Below, one piece after another: positions 42,979-54,576 of a stretch of 64,000 nt of DNA. Position 1 is the first letter of the stretch, and each line of letters begins with the position of its first letter. A model generated the notes under the pieces. That model worked only from the letters and a program-made list of their open reading frames with translations, made no database searches and was not told the DNA's origin. The DNA comes from Phytophthora hibernalis. Lineage: Eukaryota > Oomycota > Peronosporomycetes > Peronosporales > Peronosporaceae. The DNA lies in the NCBI GenBank assembly GCA_012656075.1, contig JAAKBF010000250.1:62001-126000 (forward strand), written 5' to 3'. The position numbers and the translations under genes are program-made.

Positions 42979-45900
42979 CTAGTGAAACGACGCTGTAAGT
43001 GCGTGGCAGATTTTAACATGGCACTTCGATGCGAGTTGGTGGCTCGGAAGGATCATGTGGCGTGGAAATGGGCGGTGGTGACCAACTTGATGATGGAAGA
43101 CGTTGAGATTACAGACATGGTGACTGCAAGGGCTTTTGCAGTTTATTTGACTTCTGCTGGGAGGTTGTTGCAGTGTGGAGAGAGGCCTCGCAGAGTCTCG
43201 TACGAAAAGTTTTTGCTGCGTCAAGGACGACGGCGTAGTCGCGCCCATGCAGTTGGAACTCAATTCAAGCGATTGTCAATGCGAGAGCGAGAGTTACAAG
43301 CGGGCCACGTTTGTGATTCGACCTGTTGTCCTCTCGAACTCCCCATGGTGGAGAAAGTTCGAGTGCTGCAGGTTGCCTGTGGAACTACCCACTGTGTGGT
43401 GCTTTGTGAAGTTGGAGATAAAGATGAGAAGAAATATGGACTTTTTGCATGGGGGCTCGGGGAGTATGGACAACTTGGTCTTGGAGAGTGCCAGACTGCG
43501 TCGACGATGACATTAATTACAGCATCCCCCGAGCTTCAACTGCTCTTGCAGAACTCGGACGAAACCCATTCATTAATTTTACGATGTGGTGCGTTTTCAA
43601 CGTACTTGCTCAGTCGAGGTTCGTCGACACTTTGGCATTGGGGATTGTTGCCGTCTGCGGAAAAAGACGCGCCGTTTGTGCGTCAGGGTGTACCAGCTCA
43701 ATTTCCGTTGTTGGGAGAAAACACTCGGCTGGTCGACGTTGCGATTGGTGTTGAGCATGTAGTGCTATTGTCCGAAAGTGGGTGTGTTTTCACGTGGGGG
43801 TATGGAAGCTCGGGCCAGCTGGGTCTTGGTCCCTCGACGACTTCTAACGTGGACTGTGAGCACCCTTCACAAGTCGATTTCTTTCGCCAAGACACAAGTC
43901 ATAGCATTATTTCTATATCCAGTGGTTGGAACCACACTGTAGCAGTGTCAAAAAGAGGAGAAGTGTATGCGTGGGGATGCAATTCTTCTGGCGCGTGTGG
44001 TGCCAAAAGCAAATTTTGTGAATATTTTCAGCCGGTTCTTGTTGCAGTGCCACGTCCTGTAGAGCTTGGGTTGGTATCCCTTGATCTACAGTCAGAAGTT
44101 CGATGCGGAGGGAACACATCTACCCTTCTGCTATTTCGAGGCTTAAAAACTACGCATGTCTCGATTGAACGTGCTTTCAAGTGGGGTGTTGGATCAGCAG
44201 ACGTTGGTACACTCCTTCCTGTGGAAATCTTCTCCTTCGGAGTCGAGCAGAGCAAATTTGCGCGTTGTTCAATGGGGTTAGAAAGTTCTATGTGGCTTTT
44301 ACGCACTGATATTTGTAGTTCTGAGCAAGAAACACCACTTGCTTGGATTGTCAACGAAATTAATGCTCGTGCAGCGTCTCATCAAGGAATTGAAGAAGGA
44401 TTGACTTGCTTTCAAATTAGTGTAGGTGCTCAAATTTGTGCTCGAGTCCAGGCGGTCACCAAAACTGCGGCAGCTGCAATTGAGAATTTGTCGACAAGTG
44501 ACGCTATAGACAAAAACTTATTTACGTTAACTTTGCAACATGATGATTTAGTATTGACTTCAGACGATCAAGTTGATAATGATCAACCACGCGTGTCAAT
44601 TTTGTCTGTGACACGGAACAACTTTGACAAAAGAGTCCAGGCGAATTCATCGGTCGATATAATTCTTCTTGCCCAATCGATCGGAAAGACTATTATCTCA
44701 CTTGAGGGTGTTACTGGAGAGATTATCGGTGGCACGTTTGAAGTTGACGTGGTACCCCTAAGCGAAGAGCAGGCTATTACGATGGAACAAGATGAGAATG
44801 TTAACCTAGCCAAAGAAATTAACATTTTGGGTATACACGTTGAAGGAAACATGACTGAAAGTCAAGAGCGTGTAGATGTGAACTGGTTTAAACTGCAATC
44901 TAAACGTATTCGTGTGCACACCGACGATGATGTAATTGTGCTGATCGAGTCTACAACAAACGCTTTGAATCCGCTGTTCAGGTGGAATTCCGTAATAATC
45001 AGTGGCAGTATGGGCTCACTCACCTCGATGTAATTTGCGGCGATGGTGAGTCGTGTGGCAAAATCTTGGCGTGGTGAAATTACGATTTCCATCACCAGGA
45101 GTACTTCATCTACGAGACGAATCATCATTCTGAAGATGATAATGACGATCGCTCCCCCATATTAATTGTAAGTTGCTGCCTAGCGTACCAAGAGCGGCAC
45201 CAAATTGTTACTGAGAATCACGGCATTGTATGGTCAAAGTACCAGTCTGCTTTGGTGAAAGTTCCACCAGTTGCACAATTTTCCTACTTTCTGTCTTCAA
45301 TACTACAACACCCAGCACTCAGAGATGCAGTGGTTTGTTCTCCTTGGACAACTACGTATGATGTAGAGCGTAACGTGCCTCCGTTTGATTTTGATCGCGA
45401 GAATGATGCACAAAGTGAATTACTGCATCACCACGAATCCCCCTTCATCCTGTGGAATCCCTACGTCGCTACTACTCCGGCCTTAGACAATCACGAGCGA
45501 CAACCTGATAAGAGTGAACAATCGCTGGGCCTCAACTCCATTCTTCCAGAATGGGCCCAGCTGATGGCATCAAAAGTAGCGTTTCGAATTGCGACGTGGT
45601 TGGAGAAGCCAAACGTTAGCACAAACGAGATCCCAAAGAATGTCCCGATCGACTACGAGAAAGCTCGTTTGAAGGCTGCTGTTGCTGGTTTGAGTGTTCA
45701 TCAAGTCCCTTTTGACTTTCTCAACAGCGTATATCACCCTGAACAGCGCGCTGTCCGCGAAGCTTTAGCCCCGGCTAATCCTAACATAATGGGCGTTCAT
45801 GACTCAATTGTGTCGTGGCGGCGGACTAATGGCGACCTATTCTACACGGTTCAATCGAATGACCTTCGAGTTAAACGGTACGGACACGAAAGTCATGAGT

Positions 45901-47048
45901 TCCCTGAGACTGCACAAAGCGGTCGCATCACTCGACTAAAAGCGCAGCTCAGTGAGTTTCTGTGGCAAGCTGCAGAGGGAAAGAAGATCGAGGAACTTTT
46001 TTTCTTTTAGCCACGCCCATAGATCCTGGAACACAGCAATTCGACACTGCAAGTGTGAGCAATGTTATTCACTTACGTGAATTAATAATCCACACGACAG
46101 CTTTAGGTTTCGATGAGGTGGCTGCTGTGCTGAAACAAGAATGGTTCGCGCTTTTTCGGGGCATCAAGCTCTGTCATCACCCGACAGCGCGGGTATCACA
46201 TTTTGCACACTTCGCACATTTCTTGTAGACCCATTTCATCAGGTAAATGACACTACGTAACTTCGGTTTCCGTTGAGCTGGCACTCTAACAATCGCGGCT
46301 TGTCTGGTTGCTTTTCTTGATTCTATTTAGTTCTTCTGGAAACAATACGTTCATCGAGTCCGAGAACAAGCAAATTCCAGGCGTGAAATGGTAGTTTTCG
46401 CGTTAGTCCAAAGTTTTGGGCTAGGTGAAGGGAACGCTGATCGAGTTCACCGTAACAACAATGACGCAGACTGCAGTGGAAATGCCAACGATGGGGCCAT
46501 ATCCATGATACCCTGGCCAGATTTTGTCGAAAATCTAAGAAGCTTTCACAGTATTTTAGGGCTAAAACCTCTCCCAGCACCGGACTGTTGCCGTCTCCTC
46601 TATCGATTCGACACTTTTGGCAATGGGAATATCTCCATGCAGGCTTTTCAAAGCACTATTTTGCTCGCACTAGACGAGATTGATGCAGCCATCCCCGCTT
46701 TCAAGAATTCAAACAAAGCACAAAAAGACAAGTCTTCGAAGGGGAAGCGGCCACTGAAAGTTGCGATAGCAAACGGTCATCGTCGACCCAATGTCGAGCT
46801 GTTCACCTCTAGCGAAGCAGTACACAAACTGTTTGCAGCTCGAGCGAAATCCTGCCCGGATTCGAAGTCCCAGTCAGATTCGCTTTCAGGTAATTCAAAA
46901 GCACCCGCACGACGACTACAACCCGTGTCAACGATGCTGCCGCGAGACTCCGTGCGTCGGCAAACACCCACCTGGCTCGTATTCGTAACCTTCCCATATC
47001 GCATCTCTTGAGGTGCGCAGCTTTGACAAACCCAAGGAAGGCATAAGC
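42922..47048 (+). CDS. Large RCC1-repeat protein with C-terminal EF-hand region
   Basis: From the ATG at 42922 about 700 residues run unbroken. RCC1-type beta-propeller repeats occur at about residues 140-420: FAWGLGEYGQLGLGE, FTWGYGSSGQLGLGP and YAWGCNSSGACGAK. After this, exons continue: a likely splice near 44938-44982, another at 45021-45091, a clean intron at 45952-46010 (GTGAGT to a pyrimidine-rich AG), and an exon from 46331. One frame change near 46200 is unexplained. The middle region (VKVPPVAQFSYFLSS, LPEWAQLMASKVAFRIATWLE) matches nothing I know. An EF-hand-like loop, DTFGNGNISMQAF, is at about 46608. The C-terminal exon is uncertain. Function unknown; RCC1 domains often act as guanine-exchange or chromatin-binding propellers. 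Confidence 0.65.
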
Positions 47049-47229
47049 TACGTAGTATGTGTATTGACATCGGAGGTTGTGTGTTCATATCTGTAGGGAA
47101 GGCATCTACTTTCGGCCGCCACGGAAAGCCTTGTACCGCTGTGAAGATGCGAGAGACCACACTCAGGCGCAAACTATGGGAGCTGAAGACTCGTACTGAT
47201 CATCGTCGAGCTACTTCCACCACACCAAG

Positions 47230-48417
47230 TTACAACCGTGCAGTAGTGTCCTTCTTGTGACCGATCAACCGAAGACGGCTGATACCGCCATCGGGGAACA
47301 TCTCAAGCTTGACGTAGTTAATACCAGCGGGGATGAGGTTCACATTGCCGTCCTCGACAGAGAAGTATTGCTGTTTGTGGGCCTCCAGCTTCACACGGGG
47401 AAGCACAACTTCCCACTTGGCACTCCCATCCTCCAGTACTTTGTCTTCACCTCCGTAGAATCTCGTGCCGTAAAGAACACAACTCTCAGGAAAATTACCT
47501 TTAAAATGGTTCGTGTCCACTTCAACCTGTTGGATCACTCCCAAATGTCCAAGCTTAAGCACAACCCAGTCCTTTCCAGGCACTTGTAGCAGCCCAGTCT
47601 TGACATCTGCCGTCAAAATGGCCGGACGGGTTGCCTTTCGCGCAGTTTCCCACCCATCTGCCATCGTCTTGCTGCGTCCCGGTGCCATCAAGTTGCGTGG
47701 GTGGCCATAATGGGCGTCGTTAAAGCCCACCACCTTACCTCCATTTGCAACGCTCACCAGATCCAGCTTCTTGGTGGTTGGCACACAACTCCAGTCCTTC
47801 ATCACCTCCCCATACACTCGTAGTCTTGCAATTCCTCCGTCCGGGAACATGTTGACTCGTAAATGCGTCCATGGTCCACGTTTAGACAGCGGCACTCGCA
47901 GCAGATTGTGCCGCGTCTCAGCGTACCCTGCTCCGAGCGTCGTGGGTGGCACAATCTCCGTCCACTGGTGCGACTGGAGCTGCTCTGCCAATTGAAGTTC
48001 CTCGGACGATGCACACAATCCCATGTCACGCTCTTCCGTGGCTTTAGCTGTTAATTTCTGCAGAGCAGAGTTGGTTTTGGTGCCTCGAGAGAAGTTGGCG
48101 GCTTGGATGGACACGCGCGGCGCGTTGTTGCCTGTGAAGAAGGCCGTGTCCACGTCCACGACGTCCACAGCTCCGTGCATCCCTAGAGCCAACACGCACC
48201 AGTCGTGGCCAGGTGTGCGCTTACGACGCGACTCCCAGCCGTCCATCCACTTGCCGAAGCTCGTGAACTTGTCGGCGATGAAGACGGGAGACTCGCGAGC
48301 GAGTAGACGACTCGCAGACGCGAACCATTCGTCTGTGGCGAACAGTATACGCGAACCGTAGGCGGCACTGGCCAGGTCGGTCAAGGTCTCTACTTCGTTG
48401 GATGTCGGAGGCGCCAT
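47230..48417 (-). CDS. Allantoicase
   Basis: Enzyme that hydrolyses allantoate to ureidoglycolate and urea in purine breakdown (EC 3.5.3.4). The single-exon protein has 395 residues, the family's usual length of 330-400. It consists of two allantoicase repeats. The first contains VFIADKFTSFGKWMDGWESRR, cut here as FGKWMDGWESRRKR, and LRVNMFPDGGIARLRVYGE. The second contains SKTMADGWETARK, WVVLKLGHLG and LEMFPDGGISRLRLIGH. The repeated FPDGGI(A/S)RLR motif is plain. No targeting signal is seen, so it is probably cytosolic. The stop lies about 180 bases from the end of the RCC1 gene on the other strand. Confidence 0.95.
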   Translation of the reverse strand: MAPPTSNEVETLTDLASAAYGSRILFATDEWFASASRLLARESPVFIADKFTSFGKWMDGWESRRKRTPGHDWCVLALGMHGAVDVVDVDTAFFTGNNAPRVSIQAANFSRGTKTNSALQKLTAKATEERDMGLCASSEELQLAEQLQSHQWTEIVPPTTLGAGYAETRHNLLRVPLSKRGPWTHLRVNMFPDGGIARLRVYGEVMKDWSCVPTTKKLDLVSVANGGKVVGFNDAHYGHPRNLMAPGRSKTMADGWETARKATRPAILTADVKTGLLQVPGKDWVVLKLGHLGVIQQVEVDTNHFKGNFPESCVLYGTRFYGGEDKVLEDGSAKWEVVLPRVKLEAHKQQYFSVEDGNVNLIPAGINYVKLEMFPDGGISRLRLIGHKKDTTARL

Positions 48418-49275
48418 GAGCTTTGAGGGCTACAGGGAAGATTGCGGAATGACCGCACGGTATCTTTTCGCATTCAAGGCTGACTATTTGAGGTTGATGA
48501 CACAGCACGACGTGGCGGATACAGTTCAGATGGCTACAGTCCAGATGGCTACAGTCCGCTTGCGTTTTGCATGCATGGGGCAACGACCGCAACAAATAAA
48601 TAGCCGTCCAGGCTGTCGCTGGCGACTCCATCATCGGCCCGACGTGCGATGGTGTCGAGCAGTGGCTCGCATACTGAAAGCAGAGCCAGCAAAATAGGAA
48701 ACGACGACGACGCTCGTTGACACGGAATACAGAACCACTTATTAATAGCTCATGAACCACATTGCTTTCTCCAGCCACAAACTTCCAAGTTATTACCGGC
48801 AAGCTATTACAGTATATTATTATGTCCAACGACTGGCGAGTTGCTGGGCGTGCGATCACCAAGAGAATGCCATTCACCTTCTCTTGTCCGACGCCGCTTC
48901 AAGTATCGGCGACATTCTGGGATTTTAATATGAAAGTTTGTATGCTCGCAAACGCGGGAAAACCCTGGGTCCGAGAAAAGGCCCAACCAAGGCGTCTTTG
49001 GTGCTTTATCTCGCTCCAGCGCCCTGCGACGGTGTCGACACCCCAATTGTGCCAACACCTCATTGTCTAGACTCAACTGCCCAGCAATGCAGCCAAGTGG
49101 CGTCCGCACAACCCTATAAAAAGCGCGCAAAACGGAGAACCTGCTGTCTAGCATACCATGCCATACCGCAGGCTACCACCGAAAAACCTCGAGGTTTTAC
49201 CGGCTTTTGGCGCTCTGCTTCTCAAGAGACAAAAGAAAGAAGGCACCAAACCTAACCGATAACCCGCCGCCGGCC
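48418..49275. other. Divergent intergenic region, allantoicase and DYRK
   Basis: 858 bases between two divergent start codons. It holds a short tandem repeat (two copies of cagatggctacagtc near 48527-48556) and an AT-rich part near 48770-48820. No gene recognised. Confidence 0.4.
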
Positions 49276-51066
49276 ATGGAGATCACGGACGGCGTCGCGA
49301 GGCGGCCGCTCAAGGACACGCCCCGCCACCAGCTCACGCGGGGCCTCATGCGCACCTTGAACGTAATCAACGTGGTGCGTTCTGCGTGGCTTTCGCAGCT
49401 TTGAGAGCTTTTGTTAACGTTTATGTTGCCCAGCAGAACTACTACCGCAAGCACAACCCCAAGCCCGCTCTGGCCAAGAAGAAGAAGAAGATACCGGCCA
49501 ACTACGTCTTCAGTGAGACTGGAGAGGAGGTCTTTGGAGACCGCTACTTAGTGCGTGGGAGGAAGCTGGGAGCAGTACGTTAAGGAGGAAGAAGGTGGAG
49601 AGAGAGAGGAGACTGACAGGTTGTTGGCTACTGCTTTAGGGGTCATTTGGACAGGTGGTGGAGGCTCAGGACCTGCAGACCAACCAGGTCGTGGCTATCA
49701 AGATCGTGCAGAAGATGCAGCAGTACACGGACCAGGCCCAGACGGAGATCAACATCCTGCAGAAGCTGCACGTGCCGCAGCACGACGCCACCAACCACAT
49801 CGGTACGGAGCTTTTCGCTTCTTTCTCTGGAGTTTCGAGATGTATTCTCGGAAGAAATACTCGAAGCGTCGCGGGCGGGTTATCTAACGGTTTTTTGTTT
49901 GTTTGCAGTGAGATTGACCAATGCGTTCATGCACAAGGGCCACCAGTGTCTTGTGTTTGAGCGGCTGGGACCGAATCTATTTGACGTCCTGCGCGGCACG
50001 AATTTCAACGGAATTAGCCTGAAACTGTTGCGTAAATTTACAAGGCAGATCTTGAAGGCGCTGGAGTACATGCGCCATCCCAACGTCAATGTGATCCACT
50101 GCGACCTCAAGCCCGAGAACATCCTGCTGGTTTCGCACGGCCACAGTTCCCTGAAGCTCATCGACTTTGGCAGCTCGTGTCTTTCGCGCAACCAGGTAGG
50201 CTATGCCTGAAGAACTGGGGGTTGTGTCAATCTGACACTGACGAATGGTGCTCGTATCTGTAGATTCACCGCTACACCCAAAGTCGCTTCTATCGCGCCC
50301 CGGAGGTTCTTTTGGGGATGAGATACACTGCTGCTATCGACATGTGGAGTCTGGGCTGCATTTTGGTGGAGATGCACACAGGCAAGCCTCTGTTCTGCGG
50401 TTACGACTCGGCAGACCAGCTGCACCGAATCATCAATGTGCTGGGGATGCCGCCTCGCGAGCTGCTCGCCCGCGCCAACACCAATTATCGTCAAGATTAT
50501 TTCGATGAAATTGTGACGACCGAAGGCAACAACAAGTGGCTTGACTACCGCCTGAAGGTGCACAAGGTTGTGCCGCCCAAGGAGTTGATGTGGTGAGTGC
50601 GGCGTTTGCACTGTTAGAATTTGCTGCCCGCAGCTTTGCTGACGTTTGTTGTTTGCAGATTCCTGATACTTCCAAGACGCTTGCGGAAATTCTCGCCAGT
50701 GCCGACAAATATGGCTCTCTTAATCACAGTCCGGAGCAGTACCCGGCATTCCACGATCTCGTTATGCGCATGCTTGACTTCAAGTACGTTTGCTCGGTTG
50801 ATTGATCCCTCGAGGCAAGTTGGACATGTGAACTAATTTGTGTTGTCTTACAGCCCGGATACACGGATAACTCCGACGGAAGCGATGCAGCACCCGTTCT
50901 TGATGAGCATGCGGCAAATGCAGCCAGATGAATCGGTAAGAACTGCTTGCTAGCTAAGCTGCTGCGTCGATGTGGATGCATACACAGCAACTAACAATAT
51001 TTGTTGTTGTAGATGGAGGAACCGACGGCCCAGGGAAGTTCAAGTACATGCGAGCATCAGCGATGA
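49276..51066 (+). CDS. DYRK-family protein kinase
   Basis: Dual-specificity tyrosine-regulated kinase. Exons traced: 49276-49374, 49434-49574, 49640-49802, 49909-50195, 50264-about 50595, 50659-50783, 50854-50935 and 51013-51066. The join between 50595 and 50659 is not resolved by a simple GT-AG pair. The N-terminus has a KKKKK run. The glycine loop reads LGAGSFGQVV, the catalytic lysine is in VAIKIV, and the catalytic loop is VIHCDLKPENILL. The metal motif is DFGSS. The activation loop IHRYTQSRFYRAPEV keeps the second tyrosine of the DYRK Y-x-Y but has His at the first. DMWSLGCILVEM and MLDFNPDTRITPTEAMQHPF complete the kinase. The protein ends shortly after the kinase domain, so it lacks long C-terminal tails. 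Confidence 0.85.
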
Positions 51067-51831
51067 ACGACGTACATGGTCGAAACGCCGACACGCAAAT
51101 GCCACCGCTCAACCGTGCCAAGCAGCGTCGCTTCCTTGACAAATCGCCAAACGAGCGATGAGCGTCTACTCCTGGACAAATCGAGCGCTGGGCCAAGGCT
51201 GGGAGCCAGTCGCACCTCCGCTGATCAGCGACTAGCCTGAAGGGCTTTAGCGGCATGGCTAGCTCTGGCAGGAGGTGCACGCATCGGGACGCTGCTTGGC
51301 TTTGGAAGCTTCAGCGACTTATTGTACTGACTGTTGGTAGAACTATGGCGGGTCGGCTTCGCCTCGAGCTCTGAGCAACGGAGATACGAGGCATCGCTAC
51401 CCTGCGGTGATGTAGATGAGTTGGCAGCGCCACCATCGCTGACGCGAGCAGACTCATCTCGGTGTTGTCACCGCCATGGCAATAGCCGTCCTGTCGCGCA
51501 AGAAATACGCAAAAGTGAAGTCTCGTGTGCCCCGGATGAAGGAGGACACGAGCAAGGAGTGCGTGCGCTGCAGGACCCGGACGGATTCGTTGGACAAATG
51601 CGTAAGTTAATTGAACTAAGTACCATCGTTCGAAGAACATATCCTGTCATTTATCCACAACACCATAGAAAAACGAAGAACATCAGTGTGGTGTAAAAGC
51701 TTCTGACAGAAGCCTCAGTCCCCAATGGACAGAGCTGTAGCAGCATCGGCCTGGGAGTTCATGTTACGATCGCGGGTATTACTGCAACCTGTTGATCTCC
51801 TAGTTCACCGACTTGGATCATCTCCAATTGC
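51067..51831. other. Convergent intergenic region, DYRK and eS12
   Basis: A small plus-strand frame at 51476-51610 (44 residues, with CVRCRTRTDSLDKC) begins with a well-placed ATG but has no known family and no partner exon. The remainder holds no gene. Confidence 0.35.
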
Positions 51832-52248
51832 TTAGTTCTCGCCCTGGCGCTTGAGGTAGTCCAGCAGCACGTTCAGGGCGTGGGTCTCCTCACCGAAGTC
51901 CGTGATGACGGCGCACGACGTGGACACGACCTTGCGGGCCTCGCCCAAAGCGTCGATCTTGCACAGGCCGCACCACTCGCCGAGCTGCTTGCCCGAGGGC
52001 ACCAGGATGAGGTTCACGCCGTGCTCCTCGCACAGAGCGCGCACCAGCTTGCTGTAACTGGGCTCGTCGCAGTCCTGGGCCAGGCAGCACAGACGCGCGC
52101 GACGCGAGTCCAGAGCCTTGGCGGCCTCGTGCAGGCCGCGCTTGAGGCCGTCGTGGACCAGCGCCTTCTTGAGCACCTCCTTGAGGGCGTCCATCTCTCC
52201 CAGCTCCTTGGGGACTTCAACCTCCGCCACAACTTCCTCAGCCGACAT
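51832..52248 (-). CDS. RPS12: 40S ribosomal protein eS12 (RPS12)
   Basis: Small-subunit protein of the cytosolic ribosome, 138 residues, single exon. It shows the L7Ae/S12 fold: MDALKEVLKKALVHDGLKRG, then CCLAQDCDEPSYSKLVRALC and VNLILVPSGKQLGEWCGLCK. The ATG at 52248 gives the family's normal acidic start (MSAEEVVAEVEVPKEL); the frame is open for 44 more residues upstream, which do not fit. Length and termini are typical. Confidence 0.97.
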   Translation of the reverse strand: MSAEEVVAEVEVPKELGEMDALKEVLKKALVHDGLKRGLHEAAKALDSRRARLCCLAQDCDEPSYSKLVRALCEEHGVNLILVPSGKQLGEWCGLCKIDALGEARKVVSTSCAVITDFGEETHALNVLLDYLKRQGEN

Positions 52249-52571
52249 GATTTCTTGTAAACGTGGAGTCCTAGGAAAGAAGAAGCTTTTACGTAATGAC
52301 CGACATGAGTGCCGATGCGCACGGGACCTGAGGCATTTGACTGGACCAAACGCTCCGCTGGTATGGTGTGGCGTACACACGCCTGTGATTGGTCAGTTTT
52401 GTTTTATGTTTGGAGCGCGACCTTAGGTTGCACTAGCATCTTCAGCCAGCTCCCGCAACTTTCACAATGATGAATAAATCGTTCTGTTTAAAACAGATTC
52501 GGTTTAGTGATGTTTAGGAAGGCACTAAAGCGGATGCTAAACAATCATTTCACCACTCCACCACTACAAAA
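52249..52571. promoter_or_regulatory. Promoter region between eS12 and HAT/TPR genes
   Basis: 323 bases between divergent start codons. It is AT-rich at 52460-52510. No further gene. Confidence 0.4.
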
Positions 52572-54544
52572 ATGAGAGGCTTGGGACGATTTTCGCTTGC
52601 GGTTGGGCGCGCATTGCGGCGTCCAGAGACACTGGCGCGTCACGGGGGCGCTTCTGGGACCTCGCTGCAGATGCAGACGCGTTTCATGTCCAACTATCGA
52701 CCAATGGACGCACTGTACGAGGGTCAGGACTTTGCACGTCAAGTGGAGAAGAAGTTTAGTGAATTGTCGGGAAGATCCCGTGGGAGCCTGACGTCAAGTA
52801 CCTGGAAGGGCTCAAGAGTCGCTGGCAGGGACCTGAACCCACACTGAACGAGCTGGTGCGCGAGGACGTCCCGACAGCTCGTAACCTGTTCCGTAACGTG
52901 CTGCAGCGCCGGTACGCGAAGGATATGGGCATGTGGAACAAATGGGGCGTCATGGTGAGTCACATTTTTAAATATATGTTGGTGTGTTAACGGTTATGTG
53001 TTATTTGATGCAGGAGTGGAAAGCTGGAAACTACGGACTGGCGAGGATGATCTTCTCCAAGGCGTCCAGGGTCTCGTTCGACGCTGAGTTGTGGACGTCG
53101 TGGGCATCCATGGAGCTGGAGACGAAGAATTTGCATGAGGCGAAACGCATCTTCAAGGTCATTTTGGCAACGGATCCGCTCAATCCGATGGCGGGGCTCG
53201 GGATGGCGCTGTGGGAGGTGCAGGCGGGACACCCGGATGAAGCTCGCGAGAGATTCCAGGAGCTACTGGAGGAACACCCGAAGGACGTGCTGATTATGCA
53301 GGCGTATGGCGTCTTTGAGGCCAAGAGTCAACATGTTGGACTGGCAAGAAGCATTTTTCAGAACGCAATCTCCCACCCGCGAGCCACAGGTCAAGTTTGG
53401 CACGCATGGGCAAAAGCAGAGTACGATGCTGGGCTATACAAAAATGCACTGGCGGTGATTGCAACTTCGTTTGAGCGATTTCCGACCCACAAGTGGCTCA
53501 TACTTCTCGGTGCGATGGCTCACTTCAAGCTCGGTGACGTGTACGAAGCACGCCGCGCGTACCGCCGACTCATCGATGGCGGACTGTACGTAGAACCATC
53601 GGCATACAACTCGTACGCTAAGATGGAGGAGGAGCTGGGCAACGAGGACGCTGCAGTGGGGTTGTATATCGAGGCTTTGGAGCAGCATCCAGACCATGTG
53701 CCCAGTATGATGTCGCTTGCCGTCTTGTACAAAAGACGTAACCGCATGCGGTACGCGCGCAAGGTCTTCGAGCACGCACTTACAAACCTGCAGCACACTG
53801 GGCCAGTGCTTCATGCCTTTGGAGGTTTGAGGAGCAGCATGGAGAGCTTGACAACGCCCGTGAGCTCTACGACGAAGCTACGCAGGTGCAGCCAACAGTC
53901 ATCGAGTCGTGGCGCGCCCTGGCACGTGTTGAAGCTAGATTGAAGAATTATGAGGCGGCTCGTTCCGTGCTCACGCTGGCAAGTCAACATGTGCCCAACG
54001 ATGTTCCTCTGCTCATTGAGCTGGCCAAGATTGAACAGCGTAATCGCCGGTTTCCAGCTGCTCGCGCAGCATTGGAGAAGGCACTCAAGATTGACCCTTC
54101 TGATGCATCGGTGTGGAACTTGCGTGCACTGCTGGAGCTGCCACTGGATCCGGACGCGCAAATACCATTGTGGAGAGTGCCCTGTCCGAGGTTCCTGAGT
54201 ACGAAAAAACTAGTTGGAGCATTCTGATGTGCACATATGGACGCACTTTTGCAGCACTGGAAGATATTCAGCAGGCCGTTGCAGCCTTTCAGCGGTCGTT
54301 CAAACTGCGTCCGAAGAACTGGGAGACACACCTGATTTATGCCGATAGTGTTTTAACGCCAAACGAAGCCTGGGGTGAAGCTGTGAAGCATCTTACTGCT
54401 GCGCGCAGGCTGCTCCCACGAACCGATAGACGCCGGGCTAATGTCGAGCGCAAACTTCGTGCTGCTGAAGCGATGGCTAAGGCGACGGAGTATAAGGACG
54501 CTGAACAAAGCGACGACGAAGATCATGAGGAAGAGAGCTCGTAG
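52572..54544 (+). CDS. HAT/TPR repeat RNA-processing protein, three frame breaks
   Basis: A mitochondrial-looking N-terminus (MRGLGRFSLAVGRALRRPE) leads into at least ten half-a-TPR/TPR repeats, as in PRP6-, HCF107- and Mbb1-type RNA factors. Clear repeats are ARMIFSKASRVSFDAELWTS, WHAWAKAEYDAGLYKNAL and VWNLRALLEL. One intron, 52955-53013, is in frame. Three one-base frame shifts are needed, near 52770, 53825 and 54160, yet the protein remains well conserved in every part on each side. The tail is acidic (DEDHEEESS). Target RNA and organelle are inference. The breaks look more like assembly indels than decay. Confidence 0.7.
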
Positions 54545-54576
54545 TAATAGTAAAAAGATGAAACTCTGATAGAATT

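Noticed and set aside
51334..51696. A 120-residue plus-strand frame between DYRK and eS12
   Set aside because: No motif, and overlapping frames of similar length exist on both strands.
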